Assembly: GCA_018385315.1 (NCBI GenBank)
Contig: JAHAZJ010000071.1
Coordinates: 1-41,074, forward strand
Length of the DNA stretch: 41,074 nt
Direction of reading: 5' to 3'
Origin: Treponema sp.
GTDB lineage: Bacteria; Spirochaetota; Spirochaetia; Treponematales; Treponemataceae
Shown: one piece after another, positions 14,768 to 24,797 of the stretch
Numbering within the stretch: the first letter of the stretch is position 1
How the letters are laid out: the number at the start of each line of letters is the position of its first letter
Position numbers and translations under genes: made by a program
The notes under the pieces: model-generated
The model's database searches: none
The model's input: the letters and a program-made list of their open reading frames with translations, nothing else
What the model was told of the DNA's origin: nothing

Positions 14768-16912
14768 TTAGGATAAATGAGTCAAAATGTCTTGTTTTAC
14801 TTGTGTAAGAATGGCCATATCCCGTGATAAGTCGGCAATTGTAAATTCTAAAGAGCCAGCCTGCATAGTTCCATTTAATTCACCCGGTCCACGAGATTTC
14901 AGATCCTGCTCTGCAATATAAAAACCGTCTGTACTTTCCCGTAAAGCTTTCATTCTTTCTATGCCAGTTTTTGTAATGTTGTTACTATATATAAGAAAAC
15001 AATATGATTGGTCTGAGCCTCTTCCAACCCGTCCTCTCAGCTGGTGTAACTGGGCCATTCCAAAATAATCAGCCATTTCAATAACCATTGAAGTTGCATT
15101 TGGTACATCAACTCCAACTTCAATTACTGTAGTTGCAGCCAGCACTTGGATTTTATTTTCCTGAAAATCGTGTAAAATCTGAACCTGCTGTTCATCCTCT
15201 ATTTTCGAATGTAATAAGGCACATTTGTATTCTGGAAATATTTTTTGTGATAATAATTCAAAACTTTTTTCTGCAGATTTATATTTTTTTGCTGAATTAT
15301 CATCAGATAAATCGGAATTGATTGCAGGATACACAAAATATGCCTGGTGTCCAGCTTTTAATTCCTTTCTTACTGCTTCATAAGCATTCATTTCATTACC
15401 TTCTTTTACAAGGTAAGTTTTGATTTCTTTGCGACCTTGAGGACGTTTTTTTATGGTTGAAACATCAAGATCGCCATAAAGAGTAAGGGCTAGACTTTGT
15501 GGAATTGGAGTTGCACTCATCATTAAAAGGTGTGGTTCAAAACAGACTCCGCATTTTTCATTAATACGTCCTTTTGCAATAATTGATTGTCTTTGCAAAA
15601 CCCCAAAACGATGTTGCTCATCAATAATAGCTAATTGCAAATCATTATACTGTACCTGATTTGAAAATAAGGCATGTGTCCCAATAACAATATCAATATC
15701 ACCATCTTTAAGTGCTTTTAAGAGAAGGTTACGACCTGAAGCTTTTATATTGCCAGTAAGGAATGCAGTTCTAACACCTAAGTCTTCCAAAAGTTTATGG
15801 GCTGTTTCCGCATGTTGACGGGCAAGAATTTCGGTTGGAGCCATAAGTGCACATTGTCCTTTCCAATTTATTATTCTTAGACAAATCATAAGTGCACACA
15901 AAGTTTTTCCCGAGCCAACATCTCCTTGTAAAAGTCGTGACATTGTAAATGGAGGCCGCAATTGCATAGGAATTCCACGTTGAAATTGAACAATTAATCT
16001 GTTTCTTTCTTCAAAACCTTTGTCAATTTCTGTGTTCATTTCTTCAATAACTTTGCATTGATCTTCTGTCAGTTCAAAAGGCAGTTTTTCATATAATTTT
16101 CTTTGTAAAGGGGAAAGGCTTTCAATAAAATGATTTCTATTAAAAATTAATTCTCCCTTTTGTAATGGGGCAGGTTTAATAGAACCACGGCGAAGCAAGG
16201 AACGTTTTTCAATTATGTACATAAAGTGATAAAGTTCTTCATATACAAGTGTTTTTCTGGCTTTAATATGTTCTTCGATTGTTTGAGCCTGATGAATAAA
16301 ATGTATTGCTTCTGTTTTATGAAGAAGCTGATTTTTTTCTATTAAGTCCTGTGGTATTTCATCTTCTAGTCCAAAACCGTATTGGGCAAGAGCTGATTGA
16401 ATCGCTTTTGAAATTTGTTTTTGGGAAATACCTTCTGTAAGTGCATAAATAGGAAAAATTTTTGAATTAAGAGGCATAAGATCTTTAATATTTTCCGGAT
16501 TTTCAATATTCATTACTTCATATTCAAAATCTGTACTTTGAACAGAATTATATTTTTCAAAAAAATGACCTGTTACAGAAATAATGGTACCAGGAACTAA
16601 TTGCTTTTCTAGGAATGGACGATTAAAACATACAAGTTGAGCCGCAAAAGAATCATCACTAATGTTGATTTTTAATGTTCTCATGTTTCCATAGCCAAAC
16701 CATTGGTGAGAAATTACTCTTGCAACAGTATGAACCTTCCCTGATTGATAATCTTTAAGAAAATGTTTTTTGGTGCGATCTTCAAACTTTCTAGGATAGA
16801 ATTGTAACAAATCTGCAACAGTAAAAATATTTAATTTTGAGAGACAATTTGTTAATTTTGGACCTACACCAGTTACAGAAGAAACTGGTGTTTTAATTTC
16901 AGAAATTTTCAC
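14768..16912 (-). CDS. recG: ATP-dependent DNA helicase RecG
   Basis: Branch-migrating helicase that processes stalled forks and recombination intermediates. The product is 714 residues, close to the usual 690. An N-terminal wedge/OB domain (about 1-160) is followed by a superfamily 2 motor: motif I GDVGSGKT near residue 335, motif II IIDEQHRFG near 430, motif III SATPIPQSL, and motif VI QLRGRVGRG. The C-terminal AEQDLKSRGPGELNGTMQAG is typical of RecG. The start is a GTG (rc of 16910-16912), six bases beyond the stop of the YggT-like gene. That gene is transcribed first, so translation may be coupled. Confidence 0.96.
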   Translation of the reverse strand: MKISEIKTPVSSVTGVGPKLTNCLSKLNIFTVADLLQFYPRKFEDRTKKHFLKDYQSGKVHTVARVISHQWFGYGNMRTLKINISDDSFAAQLVCFNRPFLEKQLVPGTIISVTGHFFEKYNSVQSTDFEYEVMNIENPENIKDLMPLNSKIFPIYALTEGISQKQISKAIQSALAQYGFGLEDEIPQDLIEKNQLLHKTEAIHFIHQAQTIEEHIKARKTLVYEELYHFMYIIEKRSLLRRGSIKPAPLQKGELIFNRNHFIESLSPLQRKLYEKLPFELTEDQCKVIEEMNTEIDKGFEERNRLIVQFQRGIPMQLRPPFTMSRLLQGDVGSGKTLCALMICLRIINWKGQCALMAPTEILARQHAETAHKLLEDLGVRTAFLTGNIKASGRNLLLKALKDGDIDIVIGTHALFSNQVQYNDLQLAIIDEQHRFGVLQRQSIIAKGRINEKCGVCFEPHLLMMSATPIPQSLALTLYGDLDVSTIKKRPQGRKEIKTYLVKEGNEMNAYEAVRKELKAGHQAYFVYPAINSDLSDDNSAKKYKSAEKSFELLSQKIFPEYKCALLHSKIEDEQQVQILHDFQENKIQVLAATTVIEVGVDVPNATSMVIEMADYFGMAQLHQLRGRVGRGSDQSYCFLIYSNNITKTGIERMKALRESTDGFYIAEQDLKSRGPGELNGTMQAGSLEFTIADLSRDMAILTQVKQDILTHLS

Positions 16913-16918
16913 TAGTTT

Positions 16919-17512
16919 TTAAAAAGGAATGCGTGAACACAATATGAGTAATCTATCTATTAAAATAGTACCACAAGCAAATAGCACAGCTCCTGTAATC
17001 CATGAAATCAAAAGTGAAGTTTGATATTTTACAGGTTTTCTTGATATTATTTTTGATATTTTATAAGAGATTTTCTGCAGAAATTGATCAATCTGATTCC
17101 ATGCTGAATTGTAAGGTGTCTGTCCATGATTCACCAAAAGAACAATCCATCTTATAAAAATAAAAAGTGCAAAAATGCCTACGATTGTAGAGAAAAGATT
17201 CCATATCATATAAACGATAGATGCTAAAATACCACCAAAATAGATTCTTCCAGTATTAGCAATTCTAGAAAGAATGGAAGAAAGTAAAGATAAGATTCCT
17301 ATTCCAATAATTGGAGAAAAATCTACACAGCCAATTGTAAGAAATCTCATTCTTGAAAAAATTCGTAGATATGGATCAGTTACCCCAGTCATAAATCTAC
17401 CAAAAGAAGTAAACTTAAGACCTGGAGCCCATGACATAAAAATTGCAACCATGCAAACAATTGAGTAAAGGTTTAAAACCGCAGCTAAAAAAGTGAATAA
17501 AAAATATAACAT
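16919..17512 (-). CDS. YggT family membrane protein
   Basis: Integral membrane protein of 197 residues with about five to six hydrophobic segments. Two copies of the YggT-type pattern are visible: an N-terminal helix followed by MSWAPGLKFTSFGRFMTGVTDPYLRIFSRMR, and a second region starting with IRWIVLL. The DPYL..FR/SR segment is the family hallmark. Precise function is not settled; relatives are linked to osmotic tolerance and envelope or division processes. GGAG lies just before the ATG. It is placed between dnaE and recG on the same strand with short gaps, so the three may be co-transcribed. Confidence 0.8.
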   Translation of the reverse strand: MLYFLFTFLAAVLNLYSIVCMVAIFMSWAPGLKFTSFGRFMTGVTDPYLRIFSRMRFLTIGCVDFSPIIGIGILSLLSSILSRIANTGRIYFGGILASIVYMIWNLFSTIVGIFALFIFIRWIVLLVNHGQTPYNSAWNQIDQFLQKISYKISKIISRKPVKYQTSLLISWITGAVLFACGTILIDRLLILCSRIPF

Positions 17513-17552
17513 TTTTTCTCCAATGAAAAATTACAGTGTAAATTAAAAATCC

Positions 17553-20500
17553 TTATTCTGTCCAAACATTTTTCACATAATCAAACTCTTTTAATTCATT
17601 TAAATTTTCCGGAGTCGGATTTATCCTTAATTGATCATTTGCTTGTATTACGTAAGGATTATTTCCTGTGTCTATATGAAAATATACTAAACATTTACCT
17701 GTTTTTTCAAATAAAAAATCACGAATTTTAGAAATTCCTATTGAATCTTCATAATTTGTTGCCAGCTGAATATGTACAGATTGGATTGCATGGCTTTCCA
17801 ATTGTTTAGGATCTTCTATAGATTCAATTATAAGACAGGGCTCTCCGCGGGAAGCATCTACTTTTCCTTTTACGGCATAAACATTTCCTTTTTCGAGAGT
17901 GTCTTTTAATTTTTCCCATTCATTTGAAAAAATTGTTAAACTGATTGTTCCGTCATAGTCATTTAGTTTTCCAAATGCCATCTGTTTTCCATTCTTAATG
18001 GTGATAGGATGAATGTCTGCCAGCATACCAAGGGCAATGTAAGATTTTCCTGCTTTTTTAACCGTCCATGGCTGAGCCCCATTTGCCAGCATTGTATCCT
18101 TTTCTGCTTTTTCTTCTGCTGCAATTCGTTGAATATTGCTTGATTTTAATGTCACGGCTCTATCAATTGCTTTTTTATAATCATCCAAAGGGTGTCCGCT
18201 TACATAGCAGCCAATACACTCTTCTTCCATCTTAAGAATTTCCATAAGTGGAAGATCATCAATATATTTAAATTGGAAATCAGTGGTAACCTTATCTTCT
18301 TCGGCCAAATCACCAAATAAGTCTCCCTGTCCAATTCGTTTGTCTTCGAGAATTTCAGAAACAAAATCAAGGGCGGCTTCCATATTTGCCAAAAGTGTTG
18401 GTCGATTTATGGAATTACCATCTTTATCTTTTAGAAGATCAAAAGCTCCTGTTTTTATTAGAACTTCTATAGCTTTTTTATTTACAAGAGTTTTTTCTCG
18501 GCCATCATCATCTTTTTCAACAAGAGCACAAACTCTCTGAATAAAATCCATAAAAGATGTGTAAAGACCATTTGTTTCACGCTCTTTTACAATGGCATAG
18601 GCAGCCGCTTCACCCATTCCTTTAATACCTTTTAGACCAAATACAATTCTTCCGTCAACAACGTCAAAAATTACATCTGAGCGGTTTACATCTGGAGGAT
18701 CTACTGGAACACCCATGGCTTTTGCTTCCTGAATGTAGAATGGAAGACCATCTGTAGAAGTAATCTCGTTTGTAAGGTTTGCAGCCATAAATTCAGCAGG
18801 ATAGTGAGCTTTAAGCCATCCTGTTCTATAGGCAAGAACTGAGTATGCTGCCGCATGAGATTTATTAAAACCGTAACCTGCAAATGGAATCATAATTTCA
18901 AAGATTTCAGCAGCATGTTCTTCTGTATGACCATTTTTTACAGCACCAGCAACGAACTCTTCTTTTTTCTTCATCAAAACGTCCAGCTTTTTTTTACCCA
19001 TAGCACGGCGAAGCATGTCGGCACCACCAAGAGAGAAGCCGGAAATAATCTGGGCAACCTTCATAACCTGTTCCTGGTAAACCATTACACCATATGTTTC
19101 TTTAAGAAGGTCTTCCAGGCTTGGATCAGGATAGTGAATTGTTTCTGGTTTCCATTTACCTTCAATATATTGTGGAATACAATCCATTGGTCCTGGACGA
19201 TACAAAGCGTTTAAGGCAACTAGGTCTTCCAGTTTTTCAGGCTGAAATTCCCGGAGAATTTTTTGCATACCAGGAGATTCAAACTGGAATACAGCAACAG
19301 AATCACCTCTTTTAAATAATTCAAATGTAAGAGGATCTGTTTCGCTTACGTTAGCTGTTACAAAATCTTCTTCACCAGGTTTTTTATGTTTGTTAATAAT
19401 ATTTTCTGCATATCTGATAAGGGAAAGTGTTTTAAGACCAAGGTAGTCAAATTTTACAAGTCCACATGGTTCAATAATATCCATTGTGTATTGAACACCA
19501 ATTTTTGTTCCTTCTTTATCGGTAATAGCAAAAACAGGAGCCCAATCTGGTAATTCTGTAAGACCAATAACCATTCCTGAGGCATGAAGACCTGTGTTTC
19601 TTTTACATCCTTCGAGTTTTTCAGCAAGGTCAAATAGTTTTTCGTAGCGAGGGTCGTGACGGTATTCTGCCAGCTGACCACCATCTGGAAATTTTTCTGT
19701 TGGAGGTTCAAAACAATTTATAAGTTTAGTTTTTAGGTTTTCACTGACCTTTGACTTAAGCATGTTTACTTCTGCAAGAGGGATGCCTAAAGTTCTTCCA
19801 ACATCGGCAATAAGGTTTTTTGGTTTTAAAGTACCAAAGGTAACAATATGACCAACTTTTTTTTCGCCATACAAATCTCGTGTGTGCTGAATGATATCTT
19901 GTCTAAAGTCGAAATCCATATCAACGTCAAAATCCGGCATAGATACACGTTCAGGATTCAAAAAGCGTTCAAAGATTAATCCATAGCGGAAAGGATCAAT
20001 ATCTGTAATACCAAGACAATAGGCAACAAGTGAACCTGCACCAGAACCACGTCCCGGTCCAATTGGCATATAAGGTTTAGGTCTGTTATTAACATTGTCC
20101 CATGTAGATTTAGCCCAGTTAATGAATTCCCATACAATCAGAAAGTAACCACTAAAGCCCATACCAAGAATAATATCCATTTCGAATTCACAACGCTCTC
20201 GAACTTCTTTTGTAATGTCTTTATAGCGTTTTACAAGTCCCTGTTCTACCAGATGACGTAAATATGCATCCTGATTTTTTGTGTATTCTTCATAAATCTG
20301 GAATTCTTTTGGGAGTTCAAAACGTGGAAGAGTTCCTTTTAATTCTGAAGTAGAATACTGATGAATTGTAAGGTTACACATGTTTGCGATTTTAATTGTG
20401 TTGTCAAAAGCATCAGGACAATCTGGGAACAGTCTTCTCATTTCACTTTCGGTTTTAAAATACCATTGGTGATGTTCGCCTCCCATTCCAGAAACATAGT

Positions 20501-21284
20501 TGCCATCTGGTCCCATGGTCATATTTTTCTTAAATCCGATACAACGTAAACATTCCTGTGCTTCCCAGTCTTCCTGCTCCACATAGTGGATATCGTTAGT
20601 TGCAACAAGTGGCACATCAAGTTTGCGAGCTAAGGCAATAAGCTTAGGATTAAGTTCTTTTTGTTCAGGAAGTCCATGATCCTGTAGTTCAATATAATAA
20701 TGGTCTGGACCAAAAAGATTTTTATATTTTAAAACCAGTTCTTCTGCTTCTTTATCCATGCCTGCCATTAAAAGCTGTGGAAGTTCTCCTGCAATACAAG
20801 CGGAACAACAGATTAAACCTTCGTGATATTTTTCTAATAATTCCCAGTCAATACGAGGTTTATAGTACATACCTTCTGTATAAGCAAGGGATGATAACCA
20901 GCACATGTTTTTATATCCTGTCTGGTTTTCACATAAAAGAATTAAATGGAAGTATTTTGCCTGGCGTTCCCCGTCTTCTCCTTTATGGCTATAAGGAACT
21001 GTATTTTTTTCAAAGTGGCTGCCATAGGCAACATAAAATTCTTCACCAACAATTGGGTTAATTCCGTTTACGTGGCACAGTTTTTCAAAGTTTAATGCAC
21101 CAAACATATTGCCGTGGTCTGTAAGAGCGAGGGCAGGCATATTAAGAGACTTTGCTTTTGCAACTAATTTATCAATTGTTGCGCAGGAGTCCAAAAGAGA
21201 ATAATCTGAATGAACGTGTAAGTGAACAAAATTTGAAACCGGAGTTCCTTCAGGGGCAGCCGGAAATTCGTGATAGTCAGCCAA
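17553..21284 (-). CDS. dnaE: DNA polymerase III subunit alpha
   Basis: Replicative polymerase catalytic subunit of 1243 residues. An N-terminal PHP domain (FVHLHVHSDYSLLDSCATID) is followed by the C-family polymerase core. The core has the active-site aspartates in PDFDVDMDFDFRQD near residue 445 and the upstream GPGRGSGAGSLVAYCLGI. A clamp-binding motif QGDLF (in IGQGDLFGD) precedes a C-terminal OB fold. The translation start is a TTG (rc of 21282-21284), supported by AAGGAAG six bases upstream and by the short normal stretch before the PHP motif. An extended -10 lies about 30 bases upstream. Confidence 0.97.
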   Translation of the reverse strand: MADYHEFPAAPEGTPVSNFVHLHVHSDYSLLDSCATIDKLVAKAKSLNMPALALTDHGNMFGALNFEKLCHVNGINPIVGEEFYVAYGSHFEKNTVPYSHKGEDGERQAKYFHLILLCENQTGYKNMCWLSSLAYTEGMYYKPRIDWELLEKYHEGLICCSACIAGELPQLLMAGMDKEAEELVLKYKNLFGPDHYYIELQDHGLPEQKELNPKLIALARKLDVPLVATNDIHYVEQEDWEAQECLRCIGFKKNMTMGPDGNYVSGMGGEHHQWYFKTESEMRRLFPDCPDAFDNTIKIANMCNLTIHQYSTSELKGTLPRFELPKEFQIYEEYTKNQDAYLRHLVEQGLVKRYKDITKEVRERCEFEMDIILGMGFSGYFLIVWEFINWAKSTWDNVNNRPKPYMPIGPGRGSGAGSLVAYCLGITDIDPFRYGLIFERFLNPERVSMPDFDVDMDFDFRQDIIQHTRDLYGEKKVGHIVTFGTLKPKNLIADVGRTLGIPLAEVNMLKSKVSENLKTKLINCFEPPTEKFPDGGQLAEYRHDPRYEKLFDLAEKLEGCKRNTGLHASGMVIGLTELPDWAPVFAITDKEGTKIGVQYTMDIIEPCGLVKFDYLGLKTLSLIRYAENIINKHKKPGEEDFVTANVSETDPLTFELFKRGDSVAVFQFESPGMQKILREFQPEKLEDLVALNALYRPGPMDCIPQYIEGKWKPETIHYPDPSLEDLLKETYGVMVYQEQVMKVAQIISGFSLGGADMLRRAMGKKKLDVLMKKKEEFVAGAVKNGHTEEHAAEIFEIMIPFAGYGFNKSHAAAYSVLAYRTGWLKAHYPAEFMAANLTNEITSTDGLPFYIQEAKAMGVPVDPPDVNRSDVIFDVVDGRIVFGLKGIKGMGEAAAYAIVKERETNGLYTSFMDFIQRVCALVEKDDDGREKTLVNKKAIEVLIKTGAFDLLKDKDGNSINRPTLLANMEAALDFVSEILEDKRIGQGDLFGDLAEEDKVTTDFQFKYIDDLPLMEILKMEEECIGCYVSGHPLDDYKKAIDRAVTLKSSNIQRIAAEEKAEKDTMLANGAQPWTVKKAGKSYIALGMLADIHPITIKNGKQMAFGKLNDYDGTISLTIFSNEWEKLKDTLEKGNVYAVKGKVDASRGEPCLIIESIEDPKQLESHAIQSVHIQLATNYEDSIGISKIRDFLFEKTGKCLVYFHIDTGNNPYVIQANDQLRINPTPENLNELKEFDYVKNVWTE

Positions 21285-21312
21285 GTTATACTTCCTTATA
21301 AAAAGATATTTT

Positions 21313-21321
21313 ATTATAGCA
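21313..21321 (-). promoter_or_regulatory. Extended -10 promoter of dnaE
   Basis: The minus strand reads TGCTATAAT, a consensus extended -10, about 28 bases before the TTG start of dnaE. No good -35 lies at normal spacing, which is common for extended -10 promoters. Confidence 0.6.
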
Positions 21322-21351
21322 CATTTATTGACTCAATTTGAGAGGGAAGAG

Positions 21352-21401
21352 AAAAAAAATGCCAAAATTGTATTCTCGAAGGAAATAACAATTCTGGCAT
21401 T
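21352..21401 (-). terminator. Terminator of the chemoreceptor gene
   Basis: AATGCCA-a-AATTGT (21358-21371) pairs with ACAATT-c-TGGCATT (21388-21401), with a single internal mismatch. On the minus strand it is followed by eight T residues (A-run at 21352-21359). It lies 20 bases beyond the chemoreceptor stop and separates it from the dnaE promoter. Confidence 0.8.
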
Positions 21402-21420
21402 TTAAATAATTAATTAAAGA

Positions 21421-23292
21421 TTACTGAAGTCTAAATGATTTCAAGTCAATCATCAATTGAGAAAGGCTGTGATGTGTATTATTAGTAGATGAAGTTGTGA
21501 TTGTAACTGCATCATTAATCTGCTGAGAGAAATTATTAATCTGATTCATGTTTTCAGAAATAACCCGTGTTACTTCTGTAAGATTACGCATTTCTTTTAA
21601 GATTTGTTCTCCACCAACAAGCATTTCTGCTGAACCATTTTTAACTTCTACAGTAGAATCGCTAATAGCTCTAATTGCTTCAAGAACCTGCTGGTTACCA
21701 GCTGTCTGTTCATCCATTGCATTAGAAATGATTGTTTCCTGTTCCTGAACTTTCTGTGTAAGATTAAAGATGTTATCAAAATCAGACTGAACCTGTTTAA
21801 TATCAGAAGCAATCTTACTGATTGACTCTGAAAGAGAGCGAAGATTTTCATCAATTGCTTTACTTTGTACACCAGACTGTTCTGCAAGTTTACGAATTTC
21901 TTCAGCAACTACTGCGAAACCTTTTCCAGCTTCACCAGCATGGGCAGATTCAATTGCAGCGTTCATAGCAAGAAGGTTAGTTCTGCTTGCAATACTCTGA
22001 ATTACACTAGAAGCTTGTAAAATACCAGAAGACTGTTCCAAAACATCGTTTGCTGTTGTTACGGCAGTTCTAACTACCATCTGACCCTTTGAAGTGGCTT
22101 CATTTAACTGATTAACAACTTCTTTGTTTTTCTGAAGAATCTGACTTACACTTGCAATGTTTGCAACCATTTCTTCAATTGCAGCAGATGATTCTGTAAC
22201 TCCAGTTGCCTGACTTTCAATTGAAGAGTTAAGAGAACGAATGTTACCCATAATCTGTTCAATAGAAGAGTTAGATTGTTCAACACCAGATGATTGATTC
22301 TGCATCTCATTCTGAACAGCGTCCAAAGAACTGTTAATGTTAAGAATATGACCTTTTGTTGTATCCATGTTTGCAACAAGGTCATCAGACTGTTTAACTG
22401 TGTTTCCAGTAAGAACTGTAATGTTGTTAAGTGTATCTTTCATTTGAGTCTTCAGATTATTCATATTCTGAATGATAATACCTAATTCACTACGGTTAGA
22501 AGCTTTTGCATTACCAATTGTGTAATCTTTTTCTGTAAGGGCACCAGAAATGTTTGCAATTGCATTAACACAACCTCTTACATCTGATATAAGGGAAAAT
22601 TCAATAAAAGCAAAGTAAAGCATGGAATAAACCATACAAGGAATGATTCGTGCCATTAAACTTGCAATACCATGTGTAAGATTTGATGGATTTAATATTA
22701 CAGAAAGAAGAAGCAACAAAACACCAGCAAGTGCAAAGAGCAATGTAAGCAAGTTTCTCTGAGTAAGAGAAAGAGTGATTTCATTTCTTTTGAATGGAAT
22801 GTATTCAATGTTGCTTTCCAAAACTCTGATGTAAATTACATAAAACAATAATGAAAAATAGAATACAGTTGCAAGAGAAAAACAAAAAATGGCAACTACA
22901 GGCGATGTTGTGCCAAAACTAGCGAAGGTTGTTTTTCCACTTGAAGCATAGTACCAGGCTATAGCACCTTGAATAATACCAATAGAAATTGGGGATATAA
23001 TATTAAATTTTGCGAGTATTTTAAGTTTTCTATTTGTATCAATAATACAAGTAGGCTCGTTTTTATAATTTGCCACGGTTTTATGTAAAGTGAGGCAAGA
23101 AAATACAGCTGATAAAATACAAAAAAGAAAGAAAAGTAAATTAATTGGAGACATAGAAATTACTTTATATTCAGCAAAAGTAAAAAGTCCAAGAAATTGT
23201 CCTAAAAATTGATAAAGTAAAAGAGGGGAAATAAAAATGCCTACTAATAATACATACACCACTGGAGGAAGTACGCGTTTCTTTTCTGACAT
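21421..23292 (-). CDS. Methyl-accepting chemotaxis protein with polytopic membrane sensor
   Basis: Chemoreceptor of 623 residues. Unlike the common two-helix receptors, the first 230 or so residues contain about six hydrophobic segments and no large periplasmic ligand domain. A HAMP-like linker (about 235-290) leads to the cytoplasmic coiled-coil signalling domain. The hairpin tip contains [20 protein letters not shown] followed by [18 protein letters not shown], the CheA/CheW contact region. AAGGAG precedes the ATG. No che genes are adjacent. Sensing through the membrane region, for instance of membrane state or a hydrophobic ligand, is inference. Confidence 0.93.
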   Translation of the reverse strand: MSEKKRVLPPVVYVLLVGIFISPLLLYQFLGQFLGLFTFAEYKVISMSPINLLFFLFCILSAVFSCLTLHKTVANYKNEPTCIIDTNRKLKILAKFNIISPISIGIIQGAIAWYYASSGKTTFASFGTTSPVVAIFCFSLATVFYFSLLFYVIYIRVLESNIEYIPFKRNEITLSLTQRNLLTLLFALAGVLLLLLSVILNPSNLTHGIASLMARIIPCMVYSMLYFAFIEFSLISDVRGCVNAIANISGALTEKDYTIGNAKASNRSELGIIIQNMNNLKTQMKDTLNNITVLTGNTVKQSDDLVANMDTTKGHILNINSSLDAVQNEMQNQSSGVEQSNSSIEQIMGNIRSLNSSIESQATGVTESSAAIEEMVANIASVSQILQKNKEVVNQLNEATSKGQMVVRTAVTTANDVLEQSSGILQASSVIQSIASRTNLLAMNAAIESAHAGEAGKGFAVVAEEIRKLAEQSGVQSKAIDENLRSLSESISKIASDIKQVQSDFDNIFNLTQKVQEQETIISNAMDEQTAGNQQVLEAIRAISDSTVEVKNGSAEMLVGGEQILKEMRNLTEVTRVISENMNQINNFSQQINDAVTITTSSTNNTHHSLSQLMIDLKSFRLQ

Positions 23293-23399
23293 AAATGCTC
23301 CTTTTTAAATAATATACATAGTGTTTAAAAGTTTTTCCAAACATTAAAATGCAAGGTATTTTAGTATAACACATAATTTATAAAAATTCAAAAAAACAT

Positions 23400-23405
23400 T
23401 ATAAT
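23400..23405 (+). promoter_or_regulatory. -10 box giving a probable leaderless phosphatase mRNA
   Basis: TATAAT lies six bases before the ATG at 23412, with a TTTATA -35-like hexamer at 23377-23382 (17-base spacer). Transcription would begin at or next to the start codon. No Shine-Dalgarno is present. Confidence 0.55.
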
Positions 23406-23411
23406 AAAAAT

Positions 23412-23867
23412 ATGATTAAAATTTTATTTGTATGTCACGGTAATATCTGTCGTTCTCCTATGGCAGAATTTGTTATGAAGGATTTAGTTTGTAAAGCTGG
23501 ATTAGAAAAGAATTTTTATATTGAATCTGCAGCAACAAGTACAGAAGAAATTGGAAATGATATTCACAGAGGTACAAGAAATAAACTGATTCAAATGGGA
23601 ATTCCTTTTGAAAAAAGAGCTGCAAGAAGAATTACAACTGGGGATTATGAGAAATTCGATTTACTTGTAGGTATGGATGAAGAAAATCTTTACTATATGA
23701 ATAGAGCCTGGAATAATGATCCTAAAGGTAAAATCAGATTGCTTTTGGAATTTGCAGGAAAAAACAGAGAGGTAGCTGATCCCTGGTATACTGGCAACTT
23801 TGATCAAACATACATTGATGTTTTAGAAGGCTGCAAAGGAATCTTAAGCTCCTCTAAACTGAATTAA
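23412..23867 (+). CDS. Low-molecular-weight protein tyrosine phosphatase
   Basis: Cytoplasmic phosphatase of 151 residues, the normal family length. The P-loop CHGNICRS gives the nucleophile Cys8 and Arg14 (C-x5-R), with the N-terminal context ILFVCHGNICRSPMAE. The general-acid aspartate is Asp123 in VADPWYTG. Bacterial members dephosphorylate tyrosine kinases or small-molecule phosphates; the substrate here is unknown, and no tyrosine kinase gene is adjacent. Its TAA overlaps the stop of the converging thioesterase gene within a shared TTAA. The message may be leaderless. Confidence 0.92.
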   Translation: MIKILFVCHGNICRSPMAEFVMKDLVCKAGLEKNFYIESAATSTEEIGNDIHRGTRNKLIQMGIPFEKRAARRITTGDYEKFDLLVGMDEENLYYMNRAWNNDPKGKIRLLLEFAGKNREVADPWYTGNFDQTYIDVLEGCKGILSSSKLN

Positions 23868-24619
23868 TAGTATAGTTCTGCTTCAAAGCTGGAGGTTCCG
23901 TCCACAATGCCCTGAGCAATGATTTTGTTTTCTTCGTAAGCAACTTTGATTTCGAGCTGATCGCCTAATTTTGTCTCTTTTGAATAATTCAGTCTTACAT
24001 CGGTAAAGTTTTTTGTCTGATACTCATTTGGAAGAAGGTCTAAAACAAAATTAATATATTTTGAATTGTTTGAATGTCCGTTGGCATCTAAATCTGAATA
24101 TAAAATTGTTTTTGTGCCTAAAACTTCCATGTTTTCTGGCATAGAAATCTTTCCACATTTAATTCCATCAAAATCAGTTACAACAGTTGGTAATGGACGA
24201 TATGGATATGCTTTTGCAGGCATTAATCTTTTATTTTTCAAATCAAGGATTGTCCACAAAGTTTGACCTTTTACTAAAAGTTCATCAGTACCGTAAGCAT
24301 AAATTTCATAGTTACGAGTACACAATGGACCTTGAGCTGCAGATTCCCATGTTTTTAGTGTAATAATCTGGTCTGCAACTGGCATTTTATTAATATGGTA
24401 AGAAGCTCTCGAAAGAATAATGGCAAGTCCTTTGTCATAAAGGAATTGCCATGACATATTTCTTAATGAAAAATCTTCGCCGGCTGAATCTGATGTAAAT
24501 CTAAAAAGTTCTGACACAGTCATTTTCCTGTCTGGAGTGCAGTGTGTAAAAGGGATTTTTTCATCCTTAAAAAATACAAGATTGTCGTCATGATGTTCCT
24601 TTAAAATAACTTCATCCAT
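23864..24619 (-). CDS. Acyl-ACP thioesterase
   Basis: Hydrolyses acyl-ACP to free fatty acid in the cytoplasm (PF01643, related to plant FatA/FatB). The product is 251 residues made of two hot-dog folds. The N-terminal fold contains RNMSWQFLYDKGLAIILSR and the conserved WESAAQGPLCTRNYEIY region. The C-terminal fold has the DxNxHxN catalytic signature in SDLDANGHSNNSKY. GAGGAA precedes the ATG. A promoter (TTGCAT, 17 bases, TAATAT on the minus strand) lies upstream. It may release fatty acids that set membrane chain length; the synthetase at 6195-8150 catalyses the reverse activation, though the two genes are far apart. Confidence 0.9.
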   Translation of the reverse strand: MDEVILKEHHDDNLVFFKDEKIPFTHCTPDRKMTVSELFRFTSDSAGEDFSLRNMSWQFLYDKGLAIILSRASYHINKMPVADQIITLKTWESAAQGPLCTRNYEIYAYGTDELLVKGQTLWTILDLKNKRLMPAKAYPYRPLPTVVTDFDGIKCGKISMPENMEVLGTKTILYSDLDANGHSNNSKYINFVLDLLPNEYQTKNFTDVRLNYSKETKLGDQLEIKVAYEENKIIAQGIVDGTSSFEAELYY

Positions 24620-24641
24620 ATATAAATTCCTCTTTTACATA

Positions 24642-24670
24642 ATATTAATTATTTGTCATTTATAATGCAA
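24642..24670 (-). promoter_or_regulatory. Promoter of the thioesterase gene
   Basis: On the minus strand TTGCAT (rc of 24665-24670) and TAATAT (rc of 24642-24647) are separated by 17 bases, upstream of a GAGGAA ribosome binding site. Confidence 0.5.
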
Positions 24671-24704
24671 GTGTTGTTAAAAATGCTTTTTAAAAAAATC
24701 TGCA

Positions 24705-24733
24705 TTGTATATCCCATTACATTTCATTATTAT
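24705..24733 (+). promoter_or_regulatory. Promoter of gltX
   Basis: TTGTAT (24705-24710) and TATTAT (24728-24733) are separated by exactly 17 bases. The leader to the gltX ATG is about 58 bases and shows no obvious T-box or terminator structure. Confidence 0.5.
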
Positions 24734-24797
24734 AGAAGAAATCACTCGCGCTCAAACGGGTGAAACATCTCAATAATATCGAGAAAAGAGGCTTAAT

